Shown piece after piece: positions 1-7,529 of a DNA stretch of 64,000 nucleotides (positions are counted from its first letter, which is position 1; each line of letters begins with the position of its first letter). The stretch is from positions 2,294,001-2,358,000 of the forward strand of contig NZ_CP035300.1 in the NCBI RefSeq assembly GCF_004114615.1, in the 5' to 3' direction. This DNA comes from Dyella sp. M7H15-1 (GTDB lineage: Bacteria; Pseudomonadota; Gammaproteobacteria; Xanthomonadales; Rhodanobacteraceae). The translations under genes were made by a program, and so were the position numbers. The notes under the pieces are model-generated. The model had not been told where the DNA came from. It worked only from the letters and a program-made list of their open reading frames with translations, and ran no database searches.

Positions 1-197
1 ACTTCACGGGCGATGGCGCGAATGGCATCGAGTGCGGCAGGCGTGCGCAAGGTGACTTCAATGGCGGGAATACCACCCGCCACCAGGGCGCGCGCCATGG
101 GCACGGCATGCTTCGCATCATCGATGATGACGACCGGGATCACCGGTGCGAGGCGCATGGTGGTTTCGACTTGCTGTTGCTTTGCTTCAATGTTCAT
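1..197 (-). CDS. eda: KDPG/KHG aldolase, 5' part only (cut by window edge)
   Basis: This is the N-terminal 65 codons of 2-keto-3-deoxy-6-phosphogluconate aldolase, which splits KDPG into pyruvate and glyceraldehyde-3-phosphate in the last step of the Entner-Doudoroff pathway. The translation from the ATG at 197-195 reads MNIEAKQQQVETTMRLAPVI and continues with VVIIDDAKHAVPMARALVAG and GIPAIEVTLRTPAALDAIRA, the usual first strands and helices of the Eda TIM barrel. The catalytic Glu of IEVTLRT is present; the Schiff-base lysine lies beyond the window. It follows edd after 78 bp on the same strand and is probably the last gene of the zwf-pgl-edd-eda operon. Confidence 0.9.
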   Translation of the reverse strand, partial: MNIEAKQQQVETTMRLAPVIPVVIIDDAKHAVPMARALVAGGIPAIEVTLRTPAALDAIRAIARE

Positions 198-275
198 GAT
201 TCGGCCTGCATGTTATCGAACGTTTTGCCGTGGCGAAGGGCTAGCCCCCTCCCCGAAGGGGGGAACGAACCTGCG

Positions 276-2087
276 TTACAACACGCCAGCGCCGAGATCA
301 GCCGCCATCGCGTTACGGCGGAACATGCCGAACAATTCACGTCCCATGCCGCGCTGATGCCTGGATAGGTCCTCGATGGCTGGCGTGCGTGCGGCGAATT
401 CGCCCGCATCCACCAGCACATCAAGCTGACCGTGCATCGCATCGAGGCGGATGATGTCGCCATCGCGGATCTTCGCGATCGGGCCTCCATCATCCGCTTC
501 CGGCGTGACATGGATCGCTGCCGGCACGCGGCCACTAGCGCCGGACATGCGTCCGTCGGTCACCAAGGCAATGCGATGGCCGCGATCCTGCAAGACAGCG
601 AGCGTCGGCGTCAGTTTGTGTAGCTCCGGCATTCCGATCGCACGCGGCCCCTGAAAACGCACCACCGCTATGAAATCCCGATCAAGCTCGCCACGATCGA
701 AGGCACGCTTGATGTCGTCCTGATCGTGGAACACCACTGCCGGCGCTTCGATCACCAAGCGATCCTCCGGCACCGAGGACACCTTGATCACAGCGCGGCC
801 GAGATTGCCGTGCACCATGCGCAAACCGCCATCCAGGCGGAACGGTTCATCGATACCGCGCAGCACGCCGCGATTGCCGCTTTGCTTGAGCACCGGCGTC
901 CAGATGAGATGGCCGGATTCATCCAGCGCCGGCACCTTGCCGTAATCAGCCAGCGTGCCGCCGGTAATCGCACGTGCATCACCGTGCAACAGGCCGGCGC
1001 TGAGCAATTGGTCGATCAGGAAGCCCATGCCACCAGCTTCATGGAACTGGTTCACGTCGGCATAGCCGTTGGGATACACACGTGCCAGCAGGGGCACCAC
1101 GGATGACAATGCATCGAAGTCTTCCCAGCGCAGCGCGATACCTGCCGCCGCCGCAATGGCGACCAGATGCAACAGATGATTGGTAGAGCCGCCGGTAGCA
1201 TGCAGGCCGATCACGCCGTTGACGATAGCGCGCTCATCCATGATGTGGCCAATCGGAAGATGGTCGCCGTGCTTGCCTAGCGAGGCGCTGCGACGCACCG
1301 CTTCGGCGGTGAGCGCATCGCGCAGCGGCGTATCCGGCGCAACGAAACTCGCACCCGGCAGATGCAGGCCCATGATCTCCATCAGCATCTGGTTGGAGTT
1401 GGCCGTGCCGTAGAACGTGCAGGTGCCCGGCGCGTGGTAGGAGCTGGCCTCTGCTTCCAGCAATTGCGCGCGGCTTGCCTTGCCTTCTGCATAGGCCTGG
1501 CGCACTTTCGATTTCTGTTCGTTGGTGATGCCGCTGGGCATGGGCCCGCTGGGCACGAATACGCCCGGCAAATGACCAAAGCTCAGCGCGCCAATCAACA
1601 GGCCCGGCACGATCTTGTCGCAAATGCCCAGGTACAGCGCACCGTCGAACATGTCATGCGACAACGACACGGCCGTCGCCATCGCAATCAGATCGCGCGA
1701 GAACAGCGACAGCTCCATGCCGGAACGCCCCTGCGTCACGCCATCGCACATCGCCGGCACACCACCGGCGACCTGGGCGGTGAAGCCGGCATCGCGCGCT
1801 ATCTCACGGATAAAGGCAGGGTAGCGCTCGTACGGCTGATGCGCCGACAACATGTCGTTGTACGCGGTAACGATGCCGATATTGGGTGTGTGGCCTTCGC
1901 GCAGCGCGGCCTTGTCCTGCACACCGCAGGCAGCAAAGCCATGGGCAAGGTTGCCACAGGATAGACGTGCGCGATGTGTGCCTTCGATGGCGGCACCATC
2001 GATGTGATCCAGATAGGCAGCGCGCGTGTCGCGACTGCGTTCGCGGATGCGTTCGGTGACTTCGGCTACGACAGGGTGCAAACTCAT
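276..2087 (-). CDS. edd: 6-phosphogluconate dehydratase
   Basis: Edd dehydrates 6-phosphogluconate to KDPG using an iron-sulfur cluster. The product is 603 residues, the same length as E. coli Edd, and is collinear with the IlvD/Edd family: [13 protein letters not shown] near residue 105, GICDKIVPG near 153, [11 protein letters not shown] near 222, and the C-terminal [21 protein letters not shown]. The Cys residues in CDG, CDK and CTFYGT are those expected to hold the cluster. It lies between pgl (141 bp upstream) and eda in one transcription unit. No defect is visible. Confidence 0.97.
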   Translation of the reverse strand: MSLHPVVAEVTERIRERSRDTRAAYLDHIDGAAIEGTHRARLSCGNLAHGFAACGVQDKAALREGHTPNIGIVTAYNDMLSAHQPYERYPAFIREIARDAGFTAQVAGGVPAMCDGVTQGRSGMELSLFSRDLIAMATAVSLSHDMFDGALYLGICDKIVPGLLIGALSFGHLPGVFVPSGPMPSGITNEQKSKVRQAYAEGKASRAQLLEAEASSYHAPGTCTFYGTANSNQMLMEIMGLHLPGASFVAPDTPLRDALTAEAVRRSASLGKHGDHLPIGHIMDERAIVNGVIGLHATGGSTNHLLHLVAIAAAAGIALRWEDFDALSSVVPLLARVYPNGYADVNQFHEAGGMGFLIDQLLSAGLLHGDARAITGGTLADYGKVPALDESGHLIWTPVLKQSGNRGVLRGIDEPFRLDGGLRMVHGNLGRAVIKVSSVPEDRLVIEAPAVVFHDQDDIKRAFDRGELDRDFIAVVRFQGPRAIGMPELHKLTPTLAVLQDRGHRIALVTDGRMSGASGRVPAAIHVTPEADDGGPIAKIRDGDIIRLDAMHGQLDVLVDAGEFAARTPAIEDLSRHQRGMGRELFGMFRRNAMAADLGAGVL

Positions 2088-2228
2088 TTCAGACTCCAGC
2101 CGAAAGGATTCGGCGTTGACGCGCGTAGGTTAGGGTGCAAACCCCAACATCGAACAAGCATGGGTATGGCGGTGTTGGGGTTCGCATGCGCTCACCCAAC
2201 CTACGTGAAGGATGCGATGCCAGATGCA

Positions 2229-2924
2229 TTACGGACACCAATAGATGTCCAACTGCTTCGCATTGCGCAGCACACTAGCAATCGGCAAATTACTGCCTGG
2301 CCGTTCGGCCTGGTCAAGCACGACACGTTTGTCGTCGCCTTGGATGTGCAGGTAAAGAGCATGCGCCTGCAACAGTTCGCGCAGCGTAAACGTTATACGC
2401 GGCTCGCCCGCGCCCGGCGCACGCATCGGCAACACCTGCGCGGTGTTGGACAGATCCAGCGTTTCGCCGAGGCGATCGCCACCGGGAAAGAATGATGCCG
2501 TGTGACCATCCGACCCCATGCCCAGCACCACCACATCGAGCGGCTGCTTCAAGGCACGGATGCGCGTACGCACGTCGGCAATGCCAGCCTCCGGGGTGGC
2601 GGTTTCCACATACAGCGGCACGAATTCCGCATCGGCGGCTTTGTGCTGCAACAGCAAGGCTTCCACCATGCGTGCGTTGGAGCGCTCGTCGGTGTCGGGC
2701 ACCCAGCGCTCATCGACCAGCGTGACGGTAACGCGCGACCAATCCAGTGCTTCATTGGAAAGCACTTCAAACAGACGCTTGGGCGTGCTGCCGCCAGAGA
2801 CGGCAATCCATGCTTCGCCACGCGCTTCGATGGCCGTGCGCAGCTTGTCGGCAATACTCGATGACAAGGCCATGGCCAGTGCCTGGCCATCTTCGAAAAC
2901 ATGAAGCTGTTGCTGGGCAGACAC
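2229..2924 (-). CDS. pgl: 6-phosphogluconolactonase
   Basis: This cytosolic enzyme hydrolyses 6-phosphoglucono-delta-lactone to 6-phosphogluconate, linking Zwf to Edd. The 231-residue product belongs to the glucosamine-6-phosphate isomerase/6-phosphogluconolactonase family, with AVSGGSTPKRLFEVLS near residue 42, TLVDERWVP near 68 and VVLGMGSDGHTASFFPG near 130. The start codon is GTG at 2924-2922, sharing one base with the zwf stop (TAGTG), so translation is probably coupled to zwf. Confidence 0.96.
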   Translation of the reverse strand: MSAQQQLHVFEDGQALAMALSSSIADKLRTAIEARGEAWIAVSGGSTPKRLFEVLSNEALDWSRVTVTLVDERWVPDTDERSNARMVEALLLQHKAADAEFVPLYVETATPEAGIADVRTRIRALKQPLDVVVLGMGSDGHTASFFPGGDRLGETLDLSNTAQVLPMRAPGAGEPRITFTLRELLQAHALYLHIQGDDKRVVLDQAERPGSNLPIASVLRNAKQLDIYWCP

Positions 2925-4411
2925 TATTCGTCATCCTCATCCCAGGTGCGGCCGTCACGCTCGATCAGCGCTACCGCTGCGCTCGGCCCCCAGGTGCCGG
3001 CGGTATACGGACGCGGTGCTTCACCGCTTGCCATCCACGCGGCAAGGATCGGGTCGGCCCAGCGCCATGCGGCTTCTACTTCATCGCGACGCATGAACAA
3101 CGTGGGGTTGCCGCGCACCACATCAAGCAGCAGACGCTCGTAGGCATCCGGCTGTTGTACGCCGAACGCTTCGGCAAAGCTCATATCCAGCGGCACATGA
3201 CGCAAACGCAAGCCACCCGGACCCGGATGCTTGATGGTGAGCCACAGTTTCACGCCTTCATCCGGCTGCAAACGCAGCACCAGGCGATTTTGCGCCAGCG
3301 GACCAGCCGCAGCGGTGAAGATCGAGTGCGGCACGGGCTTGAAGGCCACCACGATTTCCGACACGCGATCAGCCAGGCGCTTGCCGGTGCGCAGATAGAA
3401 CGGCACACCGGACCAGCGCCAGTTGCCGATTTCGGCTTTCAGGGCCACGAAGGTTTCGGTGTTCGATTTCTCGACTTTGACCTTGCTGTCAGCATTCAAG
3501 TCTTCGATATAACCGGGCACGCTATGACCTTGTGCCGCACCCGCGCGGTACTGGCCACGCACGGTGAACTGGGAAGCGTTGCCACCATCGATGGGCTTGA
3601 GTGCGTGCAGCACCTTCAACTTTTCATCACGCACCGAATCAGGCGACAACGAAGCCGGCGGCTCCATCGCCACCATGCACAGCAATTGCAGCATGTGGTT
3701 CTGCACCATGTCGCGCAGCGCGCCAGCGGTGTCGTAATACGGACCACGGCGTTCCACGCCCAGTGTCTCGGCCACGGTGATCTGCACGTGGTCGATATGG
3801 CCGGCGTTCCACAGCGGCTCGAACAGGGCGTTGCCAAAGCGCAACGCCAGCAAGTTCTGCACCGTTTCCTTGCCAAGGTAATGATCGATACGGAAAGTCT
3901 GCGATTCGTCGAACACGCGGCCGACGTCATCATTGATGCGGTTGGCGCTGGCCAGATCTTTGCCGATCGGCTTTTCCAACACGACGCGCGACTTGTCCTG
4001 ATTGAGACCGCAGTGACCCAGGCGTTGGCAGATATCGACAAACAGCTCCGGCGAGGTGGAAAGGTAGAACACGCGCACGTGACCAGGTTGTTTGGCCAGC
4101 AGACTGGCGAAATCGTCCCAGCCTTCATCCTTGCGCGCATCCAGCGAGCAGTAATGCACTCGCTTGAGGAAAGCGTCCAGCTTGGCCGGTTGCGATATCA
4201 CCGCGCCGCTGAGCGCGGAACGAATCTGGTTGCGGTAACCGTCCTCGTCCAGCGCTTCGCGGGCTACGCCGATGATGCGGCTGCCATCTTGAATCTGGCC
4301 ATCGACGTAGCGGTGGAACAATGCGGGGAGCAATTTGCGCACGGCCAGATCGCCGGTGCCGCCGAAAATCACCAGGTCGAACAAGTCGACCGGTTGAGCA
4401 GGTGCAGTCAC
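2924..4411 (-). CDS. zwf: glucose-6-phosphate 1-dehydrogenase
   Basis: Zwf oxidises glucose-6-phosphate to 6-phosphogluconolactone with NAD(P)+ and feeds the Entner-Doudoroff route. The 495-residue product has the N-terminal dinucleotide-binding motif FGGTGDLAVRKLLPAL (residue 17 on) and the substrate/catalytic signature RIDHYLGKETVQN near 174. The start is GTG at 4411 with AGGTGAG a few bases upstream; a nearby ATG is out of frame. It is the first gene of the operon. Three TGGTA repeats lie 60-90 bp upstream and may be regulator sites. Confidence 0.97.
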   Translation of the reverse strand: MTAPAQPVDLFDLVIFGGTGDLAVRKLLPALFHRYVDGQIQDGSRIIGVAREALDEDGYRNQIRSALSGAVISQPAKLDAFLKRVHYCSLDARKDEGWDDFASLLAKQPGHVRVFYLSTSPELFVDICQRLGHCGLNQDKSRVVLEKPIGKDLASANRINDDVGRVFDESQTFRIDHYLGKETVQNLLALRFGNALFEPLWNAGHIDHVQITVAETLGVERRGPYYDTAGALRDMVQNHMLQLLCMVAMEPPASLSPDSVRDEKLKVLHALKPIDGGNASQFTVRGQYRAGAAQGHSVPGYIEDLNADSKVKVEKSNTETFVALKAEIGNWRWSGVPFYLRTGKRLADRVSEIVVAFKPVPHSIFTAAAGPLAQNRLVLRLQPDEGVKLWLTIKHPGPGGLRLRHVPLDMSFAEAFGVQQPDAYERLLLDVVRGNPTLFMRRDEVEAAWRWADPILAAWMASGEAPRPYTAGTWGPSAAVALIERDGRTWDEDDE

Positions 4412-4469
4412 ATCTCACCTCGATGAATGCTGGCAGCCACGGAGGTGCGGCCACCCGGGGGAGTTTTGA

Positions 4470-4499
4470 TGGTACCAATGACATACCAGGCAATACCAG
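4470..4499 (-). promoter_or_regulatory. Triple TGGTA(T/C) repeat upstream of zwf, candidate GntR operator
   Basis: Read on the minus strand toward zwf, TGGTAT, TGGTAT and TGGTAC half-sites lie 10 and 11 bp apart, about one helical turn. GntR/HutC-type regulators such as the YvoA/DasR/NagR group bind sites built from TGGT(A/C)T half-sites. The neighbouring divergent gene encodes such a regulator and has its own TTGGTATGG just before its start. The operator role is inference. Confidence 0.45.
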
Positions 4500-4529
4500 T
4501 CTTTTGTGCGTTGCCATCGTATGTAGTGC

Positions 4530-4676
4530 CGGGAATCGTCAATCGAGAATCGAGAATCGGGAATCGGGAATCGTAAAATGCGTCACCCCGGCCCTAGTCT
4601 GTGTACCGCTCTTCCCGATTCCCGATTCCCGATTCCCGATTCCCGATTCCCGATTCCCGATTCCCGATTCCCGATT
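4530..4676. repeat. 7-bp tandem repeat in inverted arrangement
   Basis: From 4612 to 4676 the unit TTCCCGA is repeated about 9.3 times without interruption. From 4530 to 4573 the complementary unit (GGGAATC, some copies degenerate) is repeated about six times in the opposite orientation. The arms are separated by about 38 bp, so transcripts could fold into a long hairpin. It sits between the divergent zwf operon and the GntR gene. From memory, similar GATTCCC microsatellites occur in xanthomonads. Confidence 0.9.
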
Positions 4677-4716
4677 GACGGCCTTCGATCCCGACCCATT
4701 GTCCCAGTGGTTACGC

Positions 4717-4732
4717 ATTGGTATGGTTTGCA
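4717..4732 (+). promoter_or_regulatory. TTGGTATGG site just before the GntR gene, possible auto-operator
   Basis: ATTGGTATGG lies 8-18 bp before the proposed ATG at 4736. It shares the TGGTAT core with the triple repeat upstream of zwf and resembles HutC-subfamily operators. A bound repressor here would block its own transcription or initiation. Only one clear half-site is visible. Confidence 0.35.
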
Positions 4733-4735
4733 ACT

Positions 4736-5488
4736 ATGCAAAATGCCCTGGCTGACGAATACCGGCGCCTTAGCCGCGATACGACCACCCACCAACCGCT
4801 GGCCTACCTGCGGTTGCGCCGAGCTATCCGCAATGTGATCCAGCACCGGGACATCGAGCCAGGTTATACCCTGCCCAGCGAACGTGATCTGTCACAGGCC
4901 CTGGGTTTGTCCCGGGTAACCGTGCGCAAAGCCATTTCCGGCCTGGTCGAGGAAGGTCTGTTGACCCAGCGCCACGGCGCCGGCACCTTTGTGGCCGAGC
5001 GCATCATCAAGCCGATGTCACGTCTGACCAGCTTTACCGAAGACCTGCGCGCCCGCGGTCTGCATCCACGCTCGGAGTTCTTTGAGCGCAGTGTGGGCGA
5101 GGTTACGCCCGAGGAGTCGATGGCGTTGAACCTGTCACCCGGCGTATTGGTCGCCCGCCTGCATCGCGTGCGCTATGCGGAAGACGAACCGCTGGCGATC
5201 GAACGTACGGTGGTACCCGCCAGCATCTTGCCGGACCCGCACGAAGTGCACGACTCGCTCTACGAAACGCTGGAGACACACAACTGCCGGCCCGTTCGGG
5301 CCTTGCAGCGCTTGCGCGCGGTGCTGCTTGGTGCGCGGCAAGCGCGTTTGCTGCACGTAACCGTGGGTAGCGCCGGGTTGCATATCGAGCGCCGCGGATT
5401 TCTGGATGATGGGAGGGTAGTGGAGTTCACCACGTCTTGGTATCGCGGGGATATTTACGATTTCGTGGCGGAGTTGCAAACGGATTGA
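4736..5488 (+). CDS. GntR-family transcriptional regulator (HutC/UTRA type)
   Basis: The product is a predicted DNA-binding regulator of about 250 residues. An N-terminal winged helix-turn-helix is recognisable as PLAYLRLRRAIRNVIQHRDI, then LPSERDLSQALGLSRVTVRK and LVEEGLLTQRHGAGTFVAER. A UTRA-type effector-binding domain follows (SRLTSFTEDLRARGLHPRSE, IERTVVPASILPDP, FTTSWYRGDIYDFVAEL). UTRA domains usually bind sugar phosphates or related metabolites. The ATG at 4736 is preferred over 4718 because the domain begins soon after; neither has a strong ribosome-binding site. Being divergent from zwf-pgl-edd-eda, it may control that operon in response to a sugar phosphate, possibly GlcN-6-P given the nag genes in the window. 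Confidence 0.85.
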   Translation: MQNALADEYRRLSRDTTTHQPLAYLRLRRAIRNVIQHRDIEPGYTLPSERDLSQALGLSRVTVRKAISGLVEEGLLTQRHGAGTFVAERIIKPMSRLTSFTEDLRARGLHPRSEFFERSVGEVTPEESMALNLSPGVLVARLHRVRYAEDEPLAIERTVVPASILPDPHEVHDSLYETLETHNCRPVRALQRLRAVLLGARQARLLHVTVGSAGLHIERRGFLDDGRVVEFTTSWYRGDIYDFVAELQTD

Positions 5489-5500
5489 GCCTCCCTCGCC

Positions 5501-5529
5501 CGTCATCCCGGCGAAGGCTGGGATCCAGT
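5501..5529. repeat. REP-like palindrome
   Basis: CGTCATCCCGGCGAAGGCTG followed by GGATCCAG can fold as a short hairpin around GAAG. The same pattern (CGTCATTCCGACGAAGGCCG...) recurs at 28027-28055 after thrC. It lies 12 bp after the GntR stop and could help end transcription, though there is no T-tract. The rest of 5530-5889 holds no gene I can support; only a short TTCTCAA/TTGAGAA inverted repeat (5842-5861) before the next gene was noticed. Confidence 0.6.
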
Positions 5530-5889
5530 CAAAACATGACATAAATAAAAGGTTGGAGTGCTTCGTCCTGTTCGTGCCGAACGCGCGGGGACCACGACAC
5601 CATGCAGCTCAGGTATTTACCCGATACAATACCCTTCGGTTTTTCCCATACTCATAACCTTAGGGAAGTTCTAAATTTATTCCCTATCCAAGGCATAACG
5701 GTGCTGTGAAAAACGAACGTAGGTGAAGCGGTCCAATACGAGTCCAACGAGAATCCGTTCAAATTCACATTGCCTGCATGTCCAAATAGCGCGATACCCG
5801 GGCTTATAGACCGTATCGATGAAAATTTTGCCGCCATTCGTTTCTCAACACTTCTTGAGAACTCAAAATAACCTTGAACACGGATCAAC

Positions 5890-6405
5890 ATGACGAACCC
5901 TATCAATACCACCTCATACGTAAACGTAGTCCGCGCCGAACCCGAAAAAACTAGTCTCGATGAGTTTTACAACAAGTTGCGCCCCTCTGGCAGCGGCACC
6001 AATTCCTCTCAACGCACCGCCAAACTTGCTATCGATCCAGCGTTCGCGAAGGAATTACACCAACATGCCTTTGGTGATATTCCCGCAGACGTATTACAAG
6101 TAGCTAAAGATATTAAAAATATTAGGAGTGATGATCCTTCCACGCGACTGGCAAGTTTAGTAAGCCTTGCTTCCGCACCAGTCGGCATACGACCTTTAAT
6201 TATACAAGAGATGAAGAACCTATCCGAGAAAGACACGCTGAGGCTACCGATTCCTGAATTTATCGGGACAACGGCCCAGCAAGGTCCTGATGCAATACGC
6301 CAGGCGGTTGATTTTTTGAACGCGCTTGGCCTGCCCGGCGAGACTTTCCACGTCCGTGATTTTAGCAATCTGTCCACGTCTGTCACTGCTGATCCTAGGA
6401 ACTGA
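5890..6405 (+). CDS. Hypothetical protein, orphan low-GC gene
   Basis: I do not recognise this 171-residue protein. It has no signal peptide or membrane segment. The N-terminal 45 residues are polar and rich in Ser, Thr and Asn, as in secretion signals of type III effectors, and the rest looks mainly alpha-helical (FAKELHQHAFGDIPADVLQV, IRSDDPSTRLASLVSLASAP). Base composition is clearly lower in GC than the flanking operons. It is followed by mobile-element debris, so horizontal acquisition is likely. An antisense ORF overlaps, but this frame has the more natural protein. Confidence 0.5.
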   Translation: MTNPINTTSYVNVVRAEPEKTSLDEFYNKLRPSGSGTNSSQRTAKLAIDPAFAKELHQHAFGDIPADVLQVAKDIKNIRSDDPSTRLASLVSLASAPVGIRPLIIQEMKNLSEKDTLRLPIPEFIGTTAQQGPDAIRQAVDFLNALGLPGETFHVRDFSNLSTSVTADPRN

Positions 6406-6520
6406 GAGATTCGGCAGCTCATGCGACCTCGCCCTGAGTCGGTGAGTGAGTAGGCGAGAACAGTTATCCGATCAAAACATCCATCGCCTTACTCATTGAC
6501 ACTCCCAATCGGGTAGGGAG

Positions 6521-6622
6521 CTGGGATAACCCGGCCCCACCGGGTCGCCGGAGGCGGTCGCCCGCCTCCGGCTCCCACAGAACGTAGCGTGCGGTTTTCC
6601 CGCACTACGCTCTTCGGAGGTT
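6521..6622 (-). mobile_element. Group II intron-like 3' remnant
   Basis: On the minus strand, GAGCGTAGTGCGGGAAAACC then GCACGCTACGTTCTGTGGGA, followed by GC-rich hairpins, resembles the conserved stretch found just after the maturase ORF in bacterial group II introns. No reverse transcriptase frame is next to it. A related sequence is at 23314-23415, and both run into CTTCGGAGG. The assignment rests on memory of the motif. Confidence 0.35.
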
Positions 6623-6709
6623 GCTTCACAGCACTGCGAGTGCTTGCAGCTCCCGATAAGAGAGGTACAGGCGTGGCCGCAGTAGTGGTAATCGTTGCTT
6701 GATCTGGTG

Positions 6710-6861
6710 GTAACTATTCACCCCTCCCCCTTGACGACAGAATTTTGGCCAAAATTTGACCAAAATGACCAGCTTAGGGCACGCAAATACCATTTCGTAC
6801 TCATTGAAAATGCCAGATTTCACGTAGGAGGCTTTTCAGCGGGGGAGGGGTGAATAGTTAC
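6710..6861. mobile_element. 152-bp MITE-like element with 21-bp perfect terminal inverted repeats
   Basis: GTAACTATTCACCCCTCCCC at 6710 is matched by its exact reverse complement ending in GTTAC at 6861; the 21-bp arms are perfect and the interior has no meaningful ORF. GTAA...TTAC termini are typical of IS66-family elements, and an IS66 TnpC scrap lies at 9149-9289. It interrupts the ISL3 transposase fragment after the residues KAYGFRT. I could not find an identical 8-bp target duplication. Confidence 0.65.
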
Positions 6862-7137
6862 GGTTCGGAAGCCATACGCTTTTCTCATGGTGACTTTGGC
6901 TTTGTTGTTCAAACCCTCGACGATTCCGCTGGAAAACTGCTTGCGCGCCCGGAAGTAGTTGAGGATCAGCTCCCGGTGAGCCCGCACCGTCTTGGCAAAC
7001 TTCTTCATCGGTTCGATGCGCGAGCGCATGACCTGAGTACACCAGTCGCCAAGGAATTTGCCGGCCCAGGTCGGCGAGACGTAATCCCATAATGGCTGGA
7101 ATTGCTCTTTGAGCAACCAGACACGCACCGTACGCAA
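6862..7137 (-). pseudogene. ISL3-family transposase, C-terminal fragment
   Basis: The minus-strand translation has the hallmark C-terminus of ISL3 transposases: VWLLKEQFQPLWDYVSPTWA, then VMRSRIEPMKKFAKTVRAHR, and FSSGIVEGLNNKAKVTMRKA ending at YGFRT. About 90 residues of a protein normally over 400 remain. The N-terminal part is missing beyond about 7137, and the C-terminal end is cut by the MITE-like element at 6861. It is non-functional. Confidence 0.85.
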
Positions 7138-7199
7138 ATTGTATTAATGGCCAGTCTCCTGGTGCATCGAACAAAACGACCTGCTCGTTGGCCAGGGTA

Positions 7200-7481
7200 T
7201 TGTCGAGCACTTGCGCCCCCTTCCTTGTCGACCTGCTGCATCAATCCATCACGGACAAGACCTGTCGCCGTCACCGCGATCATCTTTGGATGCTGGGTGG
7301 CGAACTCATCCGTCGCCGCCATGAAGATCCCGTGCACATGCGCCGGTCAGCGTTAGTTCTGTTGCAGCACTATCTCGAAGAGGAAGGCGGACCCTTGATA
7401 TGGCCTGACATCACTGAGGCTCAGCAAAGAGCTTTCGATACTACCTGTCGCAAGCTCTACCGCTTTCTCTTTGCCACCTAA
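7200..7481 (+). pseudogene. C-terminal fragment of an unrecognised protein
   Basis: The open frame reads FLVDLLHQSITDKTCRRHRD, HLWMLGGELIRRRHEDPVHM and GPLIWPDITEAQQRAFDTTC before RKLYRFLFAT and the stop. It looks like the end of a real protein, with natural amino-acid composition and a tidy C-terminus, but no plausible start or upstream part is visible and it abuts the ISL3 scrap. I do not know the family. Confidence 0.3.
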
Positions 7482-7495
7482 AACCTCAAATCATG

Positions 7496-7520
7496 GGTGG
7501 AATCACCCACAGATTCCACC
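7496..7520 (-). terminator. Hairpin downstream of the permease gene
   Basis: GGTGGAATC (7496-7504) pairs with GATTCCACC (7512-7520) across a 7-nt loop, 10 bp after the permease stop on the minus strand. The T-tract is weak, so termination activity is uncertain. Confidence 0.4.
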
Positions 7521-7529
7521 GACGATCCA

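Noticed and set aside
2747-4426. 559-codon plus-strand open frame opposite zwf
   Set aside because: It is antisense to a clear zwf, and its translation is rich in His, Arg and Gln with no natural domain, as expected from the complement of GC-rich coding DNA.
4612-4676. CRISPR-like repeats
   Set aside because: Units are 7 bp, contiguous and without spacers; this is a microsatellite.
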